13,451 nt of DNA from Lachnoclostridium sp. UBA7215 (GCA_002490465.1 DKUB01000036.1:13031-26481); one strand, 5' to 3'; counted from the stretch's first letter, positions 6,018 through 13,395 are shown. A program made the numbers and translations. The notes: generated by a model not told the origin, from the sequence alone.

Positions 6018-7274
6018 TCACGCTAAAAATGATGGAACATTTGCTTTGATATAAATTCCATCCTCCCTGTACTCCTCTTTTTCTAATTTGCCGTACTGAC
6101 GTATTTTTTGTATTTTACCTGCCTGTTCATAGGGTATCACTGTTTCTACTGCCATAAATCCGGCATTTAATAACTTGTCAATTTTGTCAATCAGACATTC
6201 CAACCCCTCCGCCTTTTTTGCTGATATCCGGACTGTTGCATCACTATAGGGATCTTTCCTGTATTTCTCATTCCCCGGTTCAACAGAATCCATTTTATTA
6301 AATGCTGTCAATATTGGCTTTCCCTCAATTTCCAACTCCTTTAATGTCTCGTATACCACCGCCATCTGCTTTTCATAACAGGGATTAGATGCATCCACAA
6401 CATGCAGAATGATATCCGCATATCTTGCCTCCTCCAACGTAGAACGGAACGCCTGAATCAGCGAATGGGGAAGTTTACTGATAAAGCCGACCGTATCCGT
6501 GAACAGAAGTCTTTGTCCGTCCGGAAGCTCCAATGTTTTTGTAACCGGGTCAAGTGTGGCAAAAAGTTGATTCTGTTCGTATACTCCCGCATTTGTTAAT
6601 GTATTCAGCAAGGTTGACTTTCCGGCATTTGTATACCCGACAATCGCTACAGTAGGCGCTTGATTGCGTTTTCTCTGTTTGCGCATCGTATCACGGTTTT
6701 GTACGATTTCTTTCAACTGTCGGTTTAACATGGCAATTCGCTCCTGAATAAACCGTCTGTCCATTTCCAGTTTTTTCTCCCCGGGACCTCTTGTGCCAAT
6801 TCCGCCGCCAAGCCGCGAGAGAGATTTTCCAAGCCCGGTAAGCCGCGAAGAGCGATAACGCAGCTGAGCCATTTCTACCTGCAGCTTTCCCTCACTTGTA
6901 ACTGCGTGGGCCGCAAAAATATCCAGAATCATAACCGTCCGGTCAATGACTTTTATCTGCAATTCATCTGACAGATTAGCGAGCTGGGCCGGAGAAAGTT
7001 CATCATCGCAAACAATGGCATCTGCTTCTTTTTCCCATATCAGGTTTTTCAGTTCATCTAATTTCCCTTTTCCTATATAGGTTCCCGGATGGACATGTTC
7101 TCTTTTCTGCACAAGCCGCCCTACCGTCTGCGCCCCGGCTGTCTCCGCCAATTCCTGCAATTCATCCAGTGACTGCTCCGCCGTCAGGGTAAAATCCCCT
7201 CCCGCTGCCTCGACATCCACTACCACAAGAATAACCCGCTCCTTAACTTCTTCTGTTTCGTATATCTTTTCCAT
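6018..7274 (-). CDS. hflX: Ribosome-associated GTPase HflX
   Basis: HflX is a GTPase that binds the 50S subunit and splits stalled or stress-idled 70S ribosomes. The 418-residue protein has the N-terminal HflX domain (about 1-195) with the conserved glycine-rich stretch GLGKSLSRLGGGIGTRGPGE (147-166) and a helical segment to 206. The G domain follows: P-loop GYTNAGKST (213-221), switch I FATLDP (238-243), DTVGF (260-264), NKMD (326-329) and SAKK (351-354). A C-terminal domain ends near 418, the family's normal length. ATG 7274 is chosen because GGAGG lies 6 bases upstream; a GTG two codons earlier (7280) directly abuts that site. It follows birA by 14 bp and is the apparent last gene of the right-hand cluster. 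All nucleotide-binding motifs are intact. Confidence 0.96.
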   Translation of the reverse strand: MEKIYETEEVKERVILVVVDVEAAGGDFTLTAEQSLDELQELAETAGAQTVGRLVQKREHVHPGTYIGKGKLDELKNLIWEKEADAIVCDDELSPAQLANLSDELQIKVIDRTVMILDIFAAHAVTSEGKLQVEMAQLRYRSSRLTGLGKSLSRLGGGIGTRGPGEKKLEMDRRFIQERIAMLNRQLKEIVQNRDTMRKQRKRNQAPTVAIVGYTNAGKSTLLNTLTNAGVYEQNQLFATLDPVTKTLELPDGQRLLFTDTVGFISKLPHSLIQAFRSTLEEARYADIILHVVDASNPCYEKQMAVVYETLKELEIEGKPILTAFNKMDSVEPGNEKYRKDPYSDATVRISAKKAEGLECLIDKIDKLLNAGFMAVETVIPYEQAGKIQKIRQYGKLEKEEYREDGIYIKANVPSFLA

Positions 7275-7288
7275 ATCCACCCTCCTTT

Positions 7289-8284
7289 TCAGTAAACACG
7301 CAATGTAATCTCTCCCGTATGTAATATCTCCCTATCACCGTTTTTTAATTCTACCAAAAGCCCGCCATCGTCACAGATATCCACCGCATGGGCATCTACC
7401 CATCCATCATCAGAAGTAAAGCGTATCTCTTTACCGATAACATTTGACCAGCGCCGGTAATCCTCTATATATTTTTTGTCAGATAAGCTGTCATAAAGGG
7501 CAAATAATTCATTAAGAACAGCCGCTGCCAGCACATTGCGCGGTATCTTTTCGCCATCGTTACACACTGCCCCCACCGTATCTCTCAGTTGCTCCGGATA
7601 TCCCTGTTCCGGCACGGCATAATTGATACCAATGCCAACAACTACAAGATCAATCTGTCCACTCTCAAAATCAGACACTGCCTCCGTCAGGATACCACAT
7701 ATTTTTTTACCCCGCAGACAGACATCATTCACCCACTTGATTTCCGGTTCCTCATTTAAAACACCACGTATCGCACGGCAGACGGCAACAGAAGCCGCCG
7801 TCGTTACGAGAACAACATCCTTTGTCTGCTCTTTCGTCGGCCGGAATAAGATACTCATATAAATTCCACACCCCGACGGGGAATAAAAACTCCGCCCCCG
7901 GCGTCCTTTTCCTGCCGTCTGTTCTTCTGCAAGAACAACAAGACCTTCCTCTGCCCCCTCAAGAGCCTTTCTCTTTACCTCCTGATTGGTAGAATCAATT
8001 TTCTTATATACGAAGATTGGATTTTGCCGGTACTTCTCCTCTAATTTCAATCCTATCCCCTCCGCAGAAAGAATATCACTCTCCTCGCGCAGACGGTATC
8101 CCAGATTATTTACCGCCTCTATTTCATATCCCTCCTGTTTCAGAACATTTACCGCTTTCCAGACCGCAGCACGGGTAACGCCGAGCTTATCTGCAATTTC
8201 CTGACCTGACAAACTCTTATCCCGGTTTGCCTCCAAAAGTTTTTTTACTTCCTGCCTTACGCTTAAAGACTGTCTTACACTCAA
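7289..8284 (-). CDS. birA: Bifunctional biotin ligase / biotin-operon repressor, TTG start
   Basis: BirA activates biotin with ATP and attaches it to carrier proteins such as acetyl-CoA carboxylase. The version with a DNA-binding domain also represses biotin genes when loaded with biotinyl-AMP. The 331-residue protein has an N-terminal winged helix (about 12-65; ISGQ-like element SGQEIADKLGVTRAAVWKAV at 26-45), a ligase domain with GKGRRGR (125-131) and KWVND (183-187), and a C-terminal SH3-like domain ending GEITLRVY. It is thus the regulatory type. The TTG start overlaps the U32 stop by 4 bp (TTGA), with AGGAGG about 10 bases upstream. The first residues repeat (SVRQS-LSVRQ) because of an 18-bp tandem duplication at this junction. 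No biotin gene or obvious BirA operator is in the window, so its targets lie elsewhere. Confidence 0.94.
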   Translation of the reverse strand: MSVRQSLSVRQEVKKLLEANRDKSLSGQEIADKLGVTRAAVWKAVNVLKQEGYEIEAVNNLGYRLREESDILSAEGIGLKLEEKYRQNPIFVYKKIDSTNQEVKRKALEGAEEGLVVLAEEQTAGKGRRGRSFYSPSGCGIYMSILFRPTKEQTKDVVLVTTAASVAVCRAIRGVLNEEPEIKWVNDVCLRGKKICGILTEAVSDFESGQIDLVVVGIGINYAVPEQGYPEQLRDTVGAVCNDGEKIPRNVLAAAVLNELFALYDSLSDKKYIEDYRRWSNVIGKEIRFTSDDGWVDAHAVDICDDGGLLVELKNGDREILHTGEITLRVY

Positions 8285-8289
8285 AGACT
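8254..8289 (-). repeat. Imperfect 18-bp tandem duplication at the U32/birA junction
   Basis: On the minus strand AGTCTTTGAGTGTAAGAC (8289-8272) is followed directly by AGTCTTTAAGCGTAAGGC (8271-8254), identical at 15 of 18 positions. The first unit contains the U32 stop (TGA) and the birA start (TTG). In the second unit the corresponding triplet is TTA, which cannot start translation. It encodes the duplicated residues SVRQSL/SVRQ at the BirA N-terminus. Confidence 0.75.
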
Positions 8290-9537
8290 CTCTCCCTCCT
8301 CTGTCCGATCATTCTTTTTTACACGCATAATATCTCCTGCTGATAATTTCCCCCCTGTGACTCTCATCCGGATTTTTTCTTTTGGGTGCGGGCAGCTGCT
8401 GACCGCCTCCCCTCTCTCATTGTACATCTCTTCCACCTTGACAGAAATATTTTCTCCCGATGGTTTCATAACCTCTATCTCATCCCCCGCAGAAAATTTG
8501 TTTTTCTGCTCAAAACAGATAGTACCATCCTCACATATTTCCTGCACCATACCGAGATAACTGTATTCATTTATATAAGTATTACTGTCATAAATTTGTG
8601 TTTCATAAGTTGAAGGGCCAAAGAAAAAACCAGTAGTAAACTGCCGGTAAGTACATTTGGCAATTTCCTCCCTGTAATATGGTATACGGCTTTTGTACTT
8701 CTCCAGCGATTCCATATAGTCCTCCACTGCCTGCCGATAGGTCCGGACAACAACTGCCACATAAAGCGCCGTCTTCATCCGGCCCTCAATTTTAAAACTG
8801 TCAATCCCGGCCTCCATAAGTTCAGGAACATGCTCTATCATGCACAAATCTTTAGAATTAAAAATATATGTCCCCCGCTCATTTTCTTCAACAGGCAGGT
8901 ATTCCCCCGGTCTTGTTTCCTCAACAATATGATATTTCCATCGGCACGGGTGCGTACATGCCCCCATATTGGCATCCCGCCCTGTAAAATAATTGCTCAA
9001 AAGGCAGCGCCCCGAGTAGGATATGCACATTGCTCCATGAACAAATGTCTCTATTTCTAAATCATCCGGAATATTGGCCCGAATATCCGAAATTTCACGG
9101 AGCGATAACTCCCTTGCTGTAACAACACGCGATGCCCCCTGTTCTTTCCAGAACAGAAATGTCAGATAATTTACATTATTTGCCTGCGTGCTTATGTGAA
9201 TGTCTATCTTTGGACATACCCTTTTCGCAATGGAAAAAACGCCCGGGTCTGAAATAATCAGAGCGTCCGGACACATGTCCCTGAGTTCTTCAAAATACGT
9301 CTCTATTCCGGATAAATCTCTGTTGTGGGCTGTAATGTTTGCTGTCACATACACTTTTTTTCCATATTGATGAGCATAGGCGATGCCTTCCTTCATATCC
9401 TCTTTCGAAAAATTTTTCGCCTTTGCCCGAAGCCCATACATCTCGCCACCGATATAAACAGCATCTGCACCATAATAAACTGCTGTCTTTAAAACCTCCA
9501 GACTACTTGCCGGAGCCAGTATTTCCGGTTTTTTCAT
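8281..9537 (-). CDS. U32-family protein, likely tRNA wobble-uridine hydroxylation factor (TrhP-like)
   Basis: U32 'collagenase-like' proteins include TrhP, which with prephenate and an Fe-S cluster forms 5-hydroxyuridine at tRNA position 34, and RlhA, which hydroxylates 23S rRNA. The 418-residue protein has the N-terminal TIM-barrel start PEILAPASSLEVLKTAVYYG, the family signature ETFVHGAMCISYSGRCLLSN (163-182), and cysteines C171, C178, C194, C198 and C232 that could hold the cluster. A C-terminal beta domain (about 325-410; GDEIEVMKPSGE) follows. The ATG at 9537 has GGAGG 6 bases upstream. It is 21 bp after a TrmR-like methyltransferase, the enzyme that acts on 5-hydroxyuridine, which is the strongest clue to function. 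Peptidase activity is not implied by the motifs. Substrate tRNA versus rRNA is not proven; I give no symbol. Confidence 0.9.
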   Translation of the reverse strand: MKKPEILAPASSLEVLKTAVYYGADAVYIGGEMYGLRAKAKNFSKEDMKEGIAYAHQYGKKVYVTANITAHNRDLSGIETYFEELRDMCPDALIISDPGVFSIAKRVCPKIDIHISTQANNVNYLTFLFWKEQGASRVVTARELSLREISDIRANIPDDLEIETFVHGAMCISYSGRCLLSNYFTGRDANMGACTHPCRWKYHIVEETRPGEYLPVEENERGTYIFNSKDLCMIEHVPELMEAGIDSFKIEGRMKTALYVAVVVRTYRQAVEDYMESLEKYKSRIPYYREEIAKCTYRQFTTGFFFGPSTYETQIYDSNTYINEYSYLGMVQEICEDGTICFEQKNKFSAGDEIEVMKPSGENISVKVEEMYNERGEAVSSCPHPKEKIRMRVTGGKLSAGDIMRVKKNDRTEEGESL

Positions 9538-9558
9538 TATTACCTCCTTCTGTACACT

Positions 9559-10203
9559 TCACATATATGTACTGAGTGCCATACCATCACTTATTGGAAT
9601 GCAGACCGTTTCTAACCGCTCATGCGTTGACAGTACCTGCAGATACTCCCGCATCCTCTCATGTATTGTCCTGTCCCGCCGTGTTACTGCATAGCGCGAC
9701 TGCAGCACATCTCCCTCATGAAAAATATTGTCGGAGACTAAAACAGCCCCTTTTTCCATGAGCTGCAGTACAGCCGGGAGAAAATTCAAATACTGTCCCT
9801 TTGCCGCATCCATAAAGACAAAATCAAAATGCGCACCCTGCTGAATGAGAGTCTCAAAAGCATCCATGGCATCTCCTCTGATAAGGCAAATCTGTCCTTT
9901 TTTGTCATGAGCCGCAAAATTCTTTTCTGCCTGAACGATACGCATCTCAACTTTTTCTACAGTTGTAATCCTGCTCGTTTCCGGGAGACACTCCTTCATA
10001 AACAGGGCAGAATACCCGATTGCCGTCCCAACTTCCAATACATGATTGGGACACTTCGTGCGCAAAAGATAACGGAGAATGTCCCTCGTCCCGCGGCGGA
10101 TAATGGGTACCTCGTGTTTTAAAGCCCATTGTTCCAGTCTCTGAATATATTCCGGTACCGGCTGCCGGTACAAATCCAGAAAAGTTTCTATCCGTTCGTC
10201 CAC
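9559..10203 (-). CDS. trmR: SAM-dependent O-methyltransferase, likely tRNA 5-hydroxyuridine methyltransferase
   Basis: The protein (214 residues, usual length for this family) is a class I O-methyltransferase of the catechol-type, metal-dependent group. Motif I VLEVGTAIGY is at 55-64, the acidic SAM ribose contact ITTVEK at 79-84, the metal/catalytic segment MDAAKGQY at 131-138 (D132, K135) and VSDN at 156-159 (D158, N159). B. subtilis YrrM (TrmR), a positional counterpart, turns tRNA 5-hydroxyuridine-34 into 5-methoxyuridine. Here the gene likewise sits between mltG-like and U32 genes, so the same role is inferred. The start is GTG 10203, chosen because AGGAGG lies 5 bases upstream. A stable RNA hairpin ends just 5 nt before that ribosome-binding site. 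The general methyltransferase call is sure; the tRNA substrate rests on context. Confidence 0.88.
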   Translation of the reverse strand: MDERIETFLDLYRQPVPEYIQRLEQWALKHEVPIIRRGTRDILRYLLRTKCPNHVLEVGTAIGYSALFMKECLPETSRITTVEKVEMRIVQAEKNFAAHDKKGQICLIRGDAMDAFETLIQQGAHFDFVFMDAAKGQYLNFLPAVLQLMEKGAVLVSDNIFHEGDVLQSRYAVTRRDRTIHERMREYLQVLSTHERLETVCIPISDGMALSTYM

Positions 10204-10218
10204 TGTCTCCTCCTTAAT

Positions 10219-10256
10219 ACAGAGGTGCCAAAGGATCTGCCCTTTAACACCTCTGT
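10219..10256 (-). promoter_or_regulatory. 16-bp RNA hairpin before the methyltransferase ribosome-binding site
   Basis: In the minus-strand RNA ACAGAGGTG-UU-AAAGG pairs with CCUUU-GG-CACCUCUGU around the loop GCAGAU, giving 16 consecutive pairs of which two are U·G. On the plus strand those two positions are C/A mismatches, so the structure favours minus-strand RNA. AGGAGG follows 5 nt after the stem. No T-run follows on the minus strand, so it is not a normal terminator for the operon; the T-run (TTTTCTT) is on the plus side, where nothing is transcribed. Confidence 0.6.
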
Positions 10257-10267
10257 TTTCTTATATA

Positions 10268-10624
10268 TCATTGTACAATCACGTGCAATATCTCATCATA
10301 CGGCATGCTGGTATTTAGTGTATAAGAACCCGGTTTTAACTCTGTTGTATCTGTCTTTTTGAGCTGCATACGAAGATAAAAAGAGTACCTGTTCTTTACT
10401 AAATCCATTTCTTCCAGATTTTTTGCCACCGTAAATTCATTTTGAGACTCCGTTACCGTAAACAGTTTATCCTCTCCCGGCGGCAGCTCCATGGATGTAT
10501 CTCCAAGTATGTCATAGGCAAAAGAATAACTGAAATGACAGACCTGTACTGCACCAAAGGCAACCAGCCCGTAAAAAATCAAATTTAAAACGATAATCAA
10601 AAAGGTGCGGACTACCTTCAGCAT
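10268..10624 (-). CDS. Short MltG/YceG-like membrane protein lacking the catalytic domain
   Basis: MltG is a membrane-anchored endolytic transglycosylase that cuts nascent glycan strands. This 118-residue protein keeps only the front part: a membrane helix (about 7-29) and a LysM-like extracellular domain, with FTVTESQNEFTVAKNLEEMD (55-74) and KPGSYTLNTSMPYDEIL (97-113). This reproduces the MltG pattern of 'V-x-G-x2-I-A-x-L-x-G-V-I-K' then 'G-x-Y-x-L-x3-M-x2-x-E-I'. Full MltG has roughly 330-390 residues; the catalytic YceG domain with its key Glu is absent and no remnant follows before the next gene. The gene lies at the position of B. subtilis yrrL (mltG), between RNase J and the O-methyltransferase. 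The ATG is 3 bp after the RNase J stop, with its GGAGGT site inside that gene. It may regulate, or scaffold, cell-wall synthesis rather than cut glycans. Confidence 0.75.
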   Translation of the reverse strand: MLKVVRTFLIIVLNLIFYGLVAFGAVQVCHFSYSFAYDILGDTSMELPPGEDKLFTVTESQNEFTVAKNLEEMDLVKNRYSFYLRMQLKKTDTTELKPGSYTLNTSMPYDEILHVIVQ

Positions 10625-10627
10625 GTC

Positions 10628-12301
10628 CTATACCTCCATAATAATCGGAAGAATCATTGGATTTCTCTTTGTTTTCTTCCACAGGAAGTCATTTAAAGAA
10701 TCCTTGATTTCTGCTTTCATTCTTCCCCAGTCCGTTACTCCACGGTCATACAGCCTGTCTAATGCAATATTTACCACTTCACGGCACTCATCCATCAGAT
10801 TCTCCGACTCCCGGACATAGACAAAACCGCGGGAAACAATATCCGGCCCGGAAAGTATCATATTGGAACCCTTTTCCAACGTAAGAACCACGACCAACAG
10901 ACCATTTTCTGACAAATGCTGACGGTCGCGCAGAACAATGTTTCCCACATCACCCACTCCCAGGCCGTCTACCATTATTCCCTGAGCCTGTGTCTTACCG
11001 ACAATCTTTGCACTATCCTCTTTCAACTCCAGAATATCTCCGGACTGAATAATCTGGATATTTTCTTTTGGAACCCCCATTTGCTGCGCCACTTTTGCCT
11101 GTCCTAACAGATGGCGGTATTCACCGTGAACCGGAATGGCAAACTTTGGCTTCACAAGAGAATAAATCAGCTTGATTTCTTCCTCACAGGCATGCCCGGA
11201 TACATGGGTATCCTGAATAATCACATTTGCCCCCTTCTGGGACAGCTCGTTTATCACCTTTGACACTGATTTTTCATTGCCTGGAATCGGCCGGGAACTA
11301 AAAATAACGACATCTCCCGGCTTAATCGTAATTTTTCGGTGAATTGATGCCGCAATGCGGGATAATGCTGCCATTGCCTCGCCCTGGCTTCCCGTCGTTA
11401 TCAAAACCAACTGGTCATCGGAATAATTTTTCATCTCTTCCAGGCTAATCATCATATTGTCCGGAACCTGGATATAACCTAATTCTACAGCTGTATTGAC
11501 AATATTCACCATACTCCGGCCTTCTATGACAACTTTGCGGTTCTGCTTCCTGGCAGAATTAATAATCTGCTGAACACGGTCCACATTAGAAGCAAATGTT
11601 GCCACAATAATACGACTCTTCTCATTTTCTTCAAATATATTGTCAAATGTTATGCCTACTGTTCTCTCTGACATGGTAAAGCCGGGCTTTAATACGTTTG
11701 TACTATCACACATAAGTGCCAGCACGCCTTTTTTGCCAAGTTCACCAAAACGGGCCAAATCAATGGTCTCCCCATAAACCGGCGTGTAATCCACCTTGAA
11801 ATCCCCGGTATGGACAACAACACCAGCCGGTGTATAAATAGCCAAAGCAGCAGCATCAGCAATACTGTGGTTTGTCCGAATAAATTCAATCCGGAAATCC
11901 CCCAGATTAATATACTGGCCGTACGTCACAACCTTACGCTTTACATTTCCCAGTAAATTGTGTTCCTTTAATTTGTTTTCAATAATTGCCATAGTTAATT
12001 TTGTTGCATAAATCGGCACATTCAGCTTTTGCAAAACATAGGGAAGAGAACCAATATGATCCTCGTGCCCATGCGTAATTACAAACCCTTTTACTTTATC
12101 TGCATTATCCTGCAGATATGTGATATCCGGAATCACTAAATCTACTCCCAGCATATCATCTTCCGGAAAGGCCAGTCCGCAGTCTACAACAATAATACTG
12201 CTCTCTGTTTCAAAAGCGGTAATGTTCATGCCAATCTGTTCCAATCCGCCAAGTGGAATGATTTTTACAGACTCATTCCCAGTCTTTTCTTTTTTCCTCA
12301 A
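10628..12301 (-). CDS. rnj: Ribonuclease J, TTG start
   Basis: RNase J is a metallo-beta-lactamase/beta-CASP nuclease with endonuclease and 5'-to-3' exonuclease activity, central to mRNA decay and rRNA maturation in Firmicutes. The 557-residue protein shows HGHEDH (77-82), H145 in RTNHS, D167 in HTGDFK, the beta-CASP segment with SNVDRVQQI (238-246), HVSGH (366-370), PVHGEYRH (390-397) and a C-terminal domain. All zinc ligands are present, so it is the active (J1-type) form. The TTG start at 12301 has AGAGGTG ending 5 bases upstream and no nearby ATG; the family's SVKIIPLGGLEQIGMN follows at residues 11-26. It lies 36 bp after the DUF1292 gene and 3 bp before the mltG-like gene. In B. subtilis the cluster lacks this gene, so its insertion here is a lineage feature. 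Confidence 0.96.
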   Translation of the reverse strand: MRKKEKTGNESVKIIPLGGLEQIGMNITAFETESSIIVVDCGLAFPEDDMLGVDLVIPDITYLQDNADKVKGFVITHGHEDHIGSLPYVLQKLNVPIYATKLTMAIIENKLKEHNLLGNVKRKVVTYGQYINLGDFRIEFIRTNHSIADAAALAIYTPAGVVVHTGDFKVDYTPVYGETIDLARFGELGKKGVLALMCDSTNVLKPGFTMSERTVGITFDNIFEENEKSRIIVATFASNVDRVQQIINSARKQNRKVVIEGRSMVNIVNTAVELGYIQVPDNMMISLEEMKNYSDDQLVLITTGSQGEAMAALSRIAASIHRKITIKPGDVVIFSSRPIPGNEKSVSKVINELSQKGANVIIQDTHVSGHACEEEIKLIYSLVKPKFAIPVHGEYRHLLGQAKVAQQMGVPKENIQIIQSGDILELKEDSAKIVGKTQAQGIMVDGLGVGDVGNIVLRDRQHLSENGLLVVVLTLEKGSNMILSGPDIVSRGFVYVRESENLMDECREVVNIALDRLYDRGVTDWGRMKAEIKDSLNDFLWKKTKRNPMILPIIMEV

Positions 12302-12306
12302 AATTA

Positions 12307-12312
12307 CACCTC
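12307..12312 (-). promoter_or_regulatory. Ribosome-binding site deciding the RNase J TTG start
   Basis: The minus strand reads GAGGTG, then five bases TAATT and TTG at 12301-12299. It is the only good site in the 36-bp gap after the DUF1292 stop, and no ATG occurs in frame before residue 25. Confidence 0.65.
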
Positions 12313-12337
12313 TCTATTCTTTTTTCTACAAACAATT

Positions 12338-12601
12338 TTATTCTATTTTTAATTCGATATCTTCTAATAATTCTTCCATATATTTTGAAATAATTTGTAA
12401 TTCTTTTTCGTCCTCTAATACATCATAGGAGAGCATTTCCCCTTCATCTTTTTCCTTTAATATCATTGCCTGCGCATCTTCCTCCAGGGAATCTGCTACT
12501 AACAGGTAAGAAGCACCCGCTATTTCCGCTTTTTCCAGCACAAAAAAAGCCTCCTTGCTTCCATCTTCAGCAGTCAGCAGTATCTTTCCATGTTCTGACA
12601 T
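12338..12601 (-). CDS. DUF1292 family small acidic protein (YrzB-like)
   Basis: The 87-residue protein is acidic, with Glu/Asp-rich stretches such as SLEEDAQ and KEKDEGE. It matches the small DUF1292 family: an N-terminal beta-rich core (KILLTAEDGSKEAFFVLEKA, residues 6-25), then YLLVAD and an acidic helical C-terminus (YMEELLEDIEL). The family has no known function. It is regularly found after yqgF in Firmicutes (B. subtilis yrzB), as here. ATG 12601 is chosen because AAGGAGG lies 5 bases upstream; opening the frame to 12646 would add 15 residues before this site. The gene follows yqgF by 48 bp and is AT-rich towards its 3' end. No catalytic residue or membrane segment is visible; soluble cytoplasmic location is inferred. 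Confidence 0.85.
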   Translation of the reverse strand: MSEHGKILLTAEDGSKEAFFVLEKAEIAGASYLLVADSLEEDAQAMILKEKDEGEMLSYDVLEDEKELQIISKYMEELLEDIELKIE

Positions 12602-12649
12602 TCTTTCCTCCTTAATCCTGAATTTTAGCACACAAAAAACATCCATTCA

Positions 12650-13078
12650 TTATTTTCTGTTCTGAACGGAATCCAGATAGCCCTGTAAAATTATTGAGGC
12701 TGCTATTTTATCCACGTACTTTTTGCGGTCACAAGAGCGCACTCCACCCTCTTTTAACACGTCCATAGCGGAAACAGTACTCAGCCGTTCGTCCCACAGC
12801 ACGACCTCAAGTCCTGTCCTGGCTATCAGTTTGTCCATAAACTCTTTTGTTCTCTCGACCCGGTCACCCTCCGAATAGTTCATATTGACGGGAAGTCCAA
12901 GAACAATCTTCCCCACTCCGTGCTGTGCCACAAGTTCTTCAATCCGTGCCAGAGTACGGCGTAGTTTATTTTCACTTTTTCTTGTTATTACTTCAACGGG
13001 CTGCGCAGTCAGCTGCATAGAATCACTAATGGCAACTCCAACTGTCACAGAACCGTAATCAAGTCCCATTATTTTCAA
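12650..13078 (-). CDS. yqgF: Putative Holliday-junction resolvase / pre-16S rRNA nuclease YqgF, TTG start
   Basis: YqgF (RuvX) has an RNase H-like fold; in E. coli it is needed for maturing the 5' end of 16S rRNA, and it was first predicted to be a Holliday-junction resolvase. The 142-residue protein has the usual length and motifs: GLDYGSVTVGVAISD (5-19, D7), KIVLGLPVNMN (57-67), WDERLST (95-101, D96, E97) and DKIAASIIL (123-131, D123). The four-part acidic active site is complete. TTG 13078 is chosen: AGGA lies 7 bases upstream, while the ATG at residue 4 would be about 16 away. It follows ireB by 18 bp. The nuclease fold is certain; whether DNA or pre-rRNA is the main substrate in this organism cannot be read from sequence. 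Confidence 0.94.
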   Translation of the reverse strand: MKIMGLDYGSVTVGVAISDSMQLTAQPVEVITRKSENKLRRTLARIEELVAQHGVGKIVLGLPVNMNYSEGDRVERTKEFMDKLIARTGLEVVLWDERLSTVSAMDVLKEGGVRSCDRKKYVDKIAASIILQGYLDSVQNRK

Positions 13079-13084
13079 AAAAAA

Positions 13085-13089
13085 TTCCT
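13085..13089 (-). promoter_or_regulatory. Weak ribosome-binding site for yqgF
   Basis: Minus-strand AGGAA followed by a run of T's precedes TTG 13078. It is weaker than the other sites in the cluster, so yqgF translation may be low or coupled to ireB, which ends 18 bp upstream. Confidence 0.45.
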
Positions 13090-13096
13090 GTTCTGT

Positions 13097-13357
13097 CTAT
13101 TTTAAATTATTATTAATGTAATCCTCTAAAAAAACTTCAATAATCTCATCACGCTCTGCACGCATAATTAGACTGCGGGCGCCTTTGTGACTGGTTATAT
13201 ATGTCGGGTCGCCTGACATGAGATATCCAACAATCTGATTCACCGGATTGTACCCTTTTTCTGTCAAAGCAACATAAACAGACGCTATTACATCACGTAC
13301 GTCATAATCCTTGTCCACGTCCACTTTGAAATACTGTGTATTGTTGATCTCCTGCAT
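13097..13357 (-). CDS. ireB: IreB family regulatory phosphoprotein (DUF965)
   Basis: IreB is a small protein phosphorylated by the PASTA-domain Ser/Thr kinase IreK in Enterococcus faecalis, where it affects cell-envelope stress and cephalosporin resistance; B. subtilis YrzL is a relative. The 86-residue protein contains the family hallmark EKGYNPVNQIVGYLMSGDPT (33-52), followed by ITSHKGARSLIMRAERDEII (53-72). Thr7 in MQEINNTQYF could be the counterpart of the phosphorylated N-terminal threonines, an inference. The ATG at 13357 is preferred over GTG 13381: the GTG would leave a leader of only about 8 nt from the predicted promoter and has no ribosome-binding site, while the family starts near this ATG. 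The ATG itself has only a loose site (AAGGGA about 10 bases upstream). It is the first gene of the right-hand cluster; alaS would be expected beyond the window edge. Confidence 0.93.
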   Translation of the reverse strand: MQEINNTQYFKVDVDKDYDVRDVIASVYVALTEKGYNPVNQIVGYLMSGDPTYITSHKGARSLIMRAERDEIIEVFLEDYINNNLK

Positions 13358-13395
13358 GGTGCCACGTCCCTTTCCATTCACTCTGCTTACTGCCT

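Noticed and set aside
9947..10129. 60-codon minus-strand frame inside the O-methyltransferase gene
   Set aside because: Same-strand alternative frame within a gene with complete motifs; it contains no recognisable domain.
10219..10260. Hairpin 10219-10256 as a plus-strand terminator
   Set aside because: It has a T-run on the plus side, but no plus-strand gene reads into it and pairing is better on the minus strand.
10268..10627. The mltG-like gene as a frameshifted pseudogene
   Set aside because: Only 64 bp follow before the next gene, and they form a hairpin and ribosome-binding site, leaving no room for a decayed catalytic domain.
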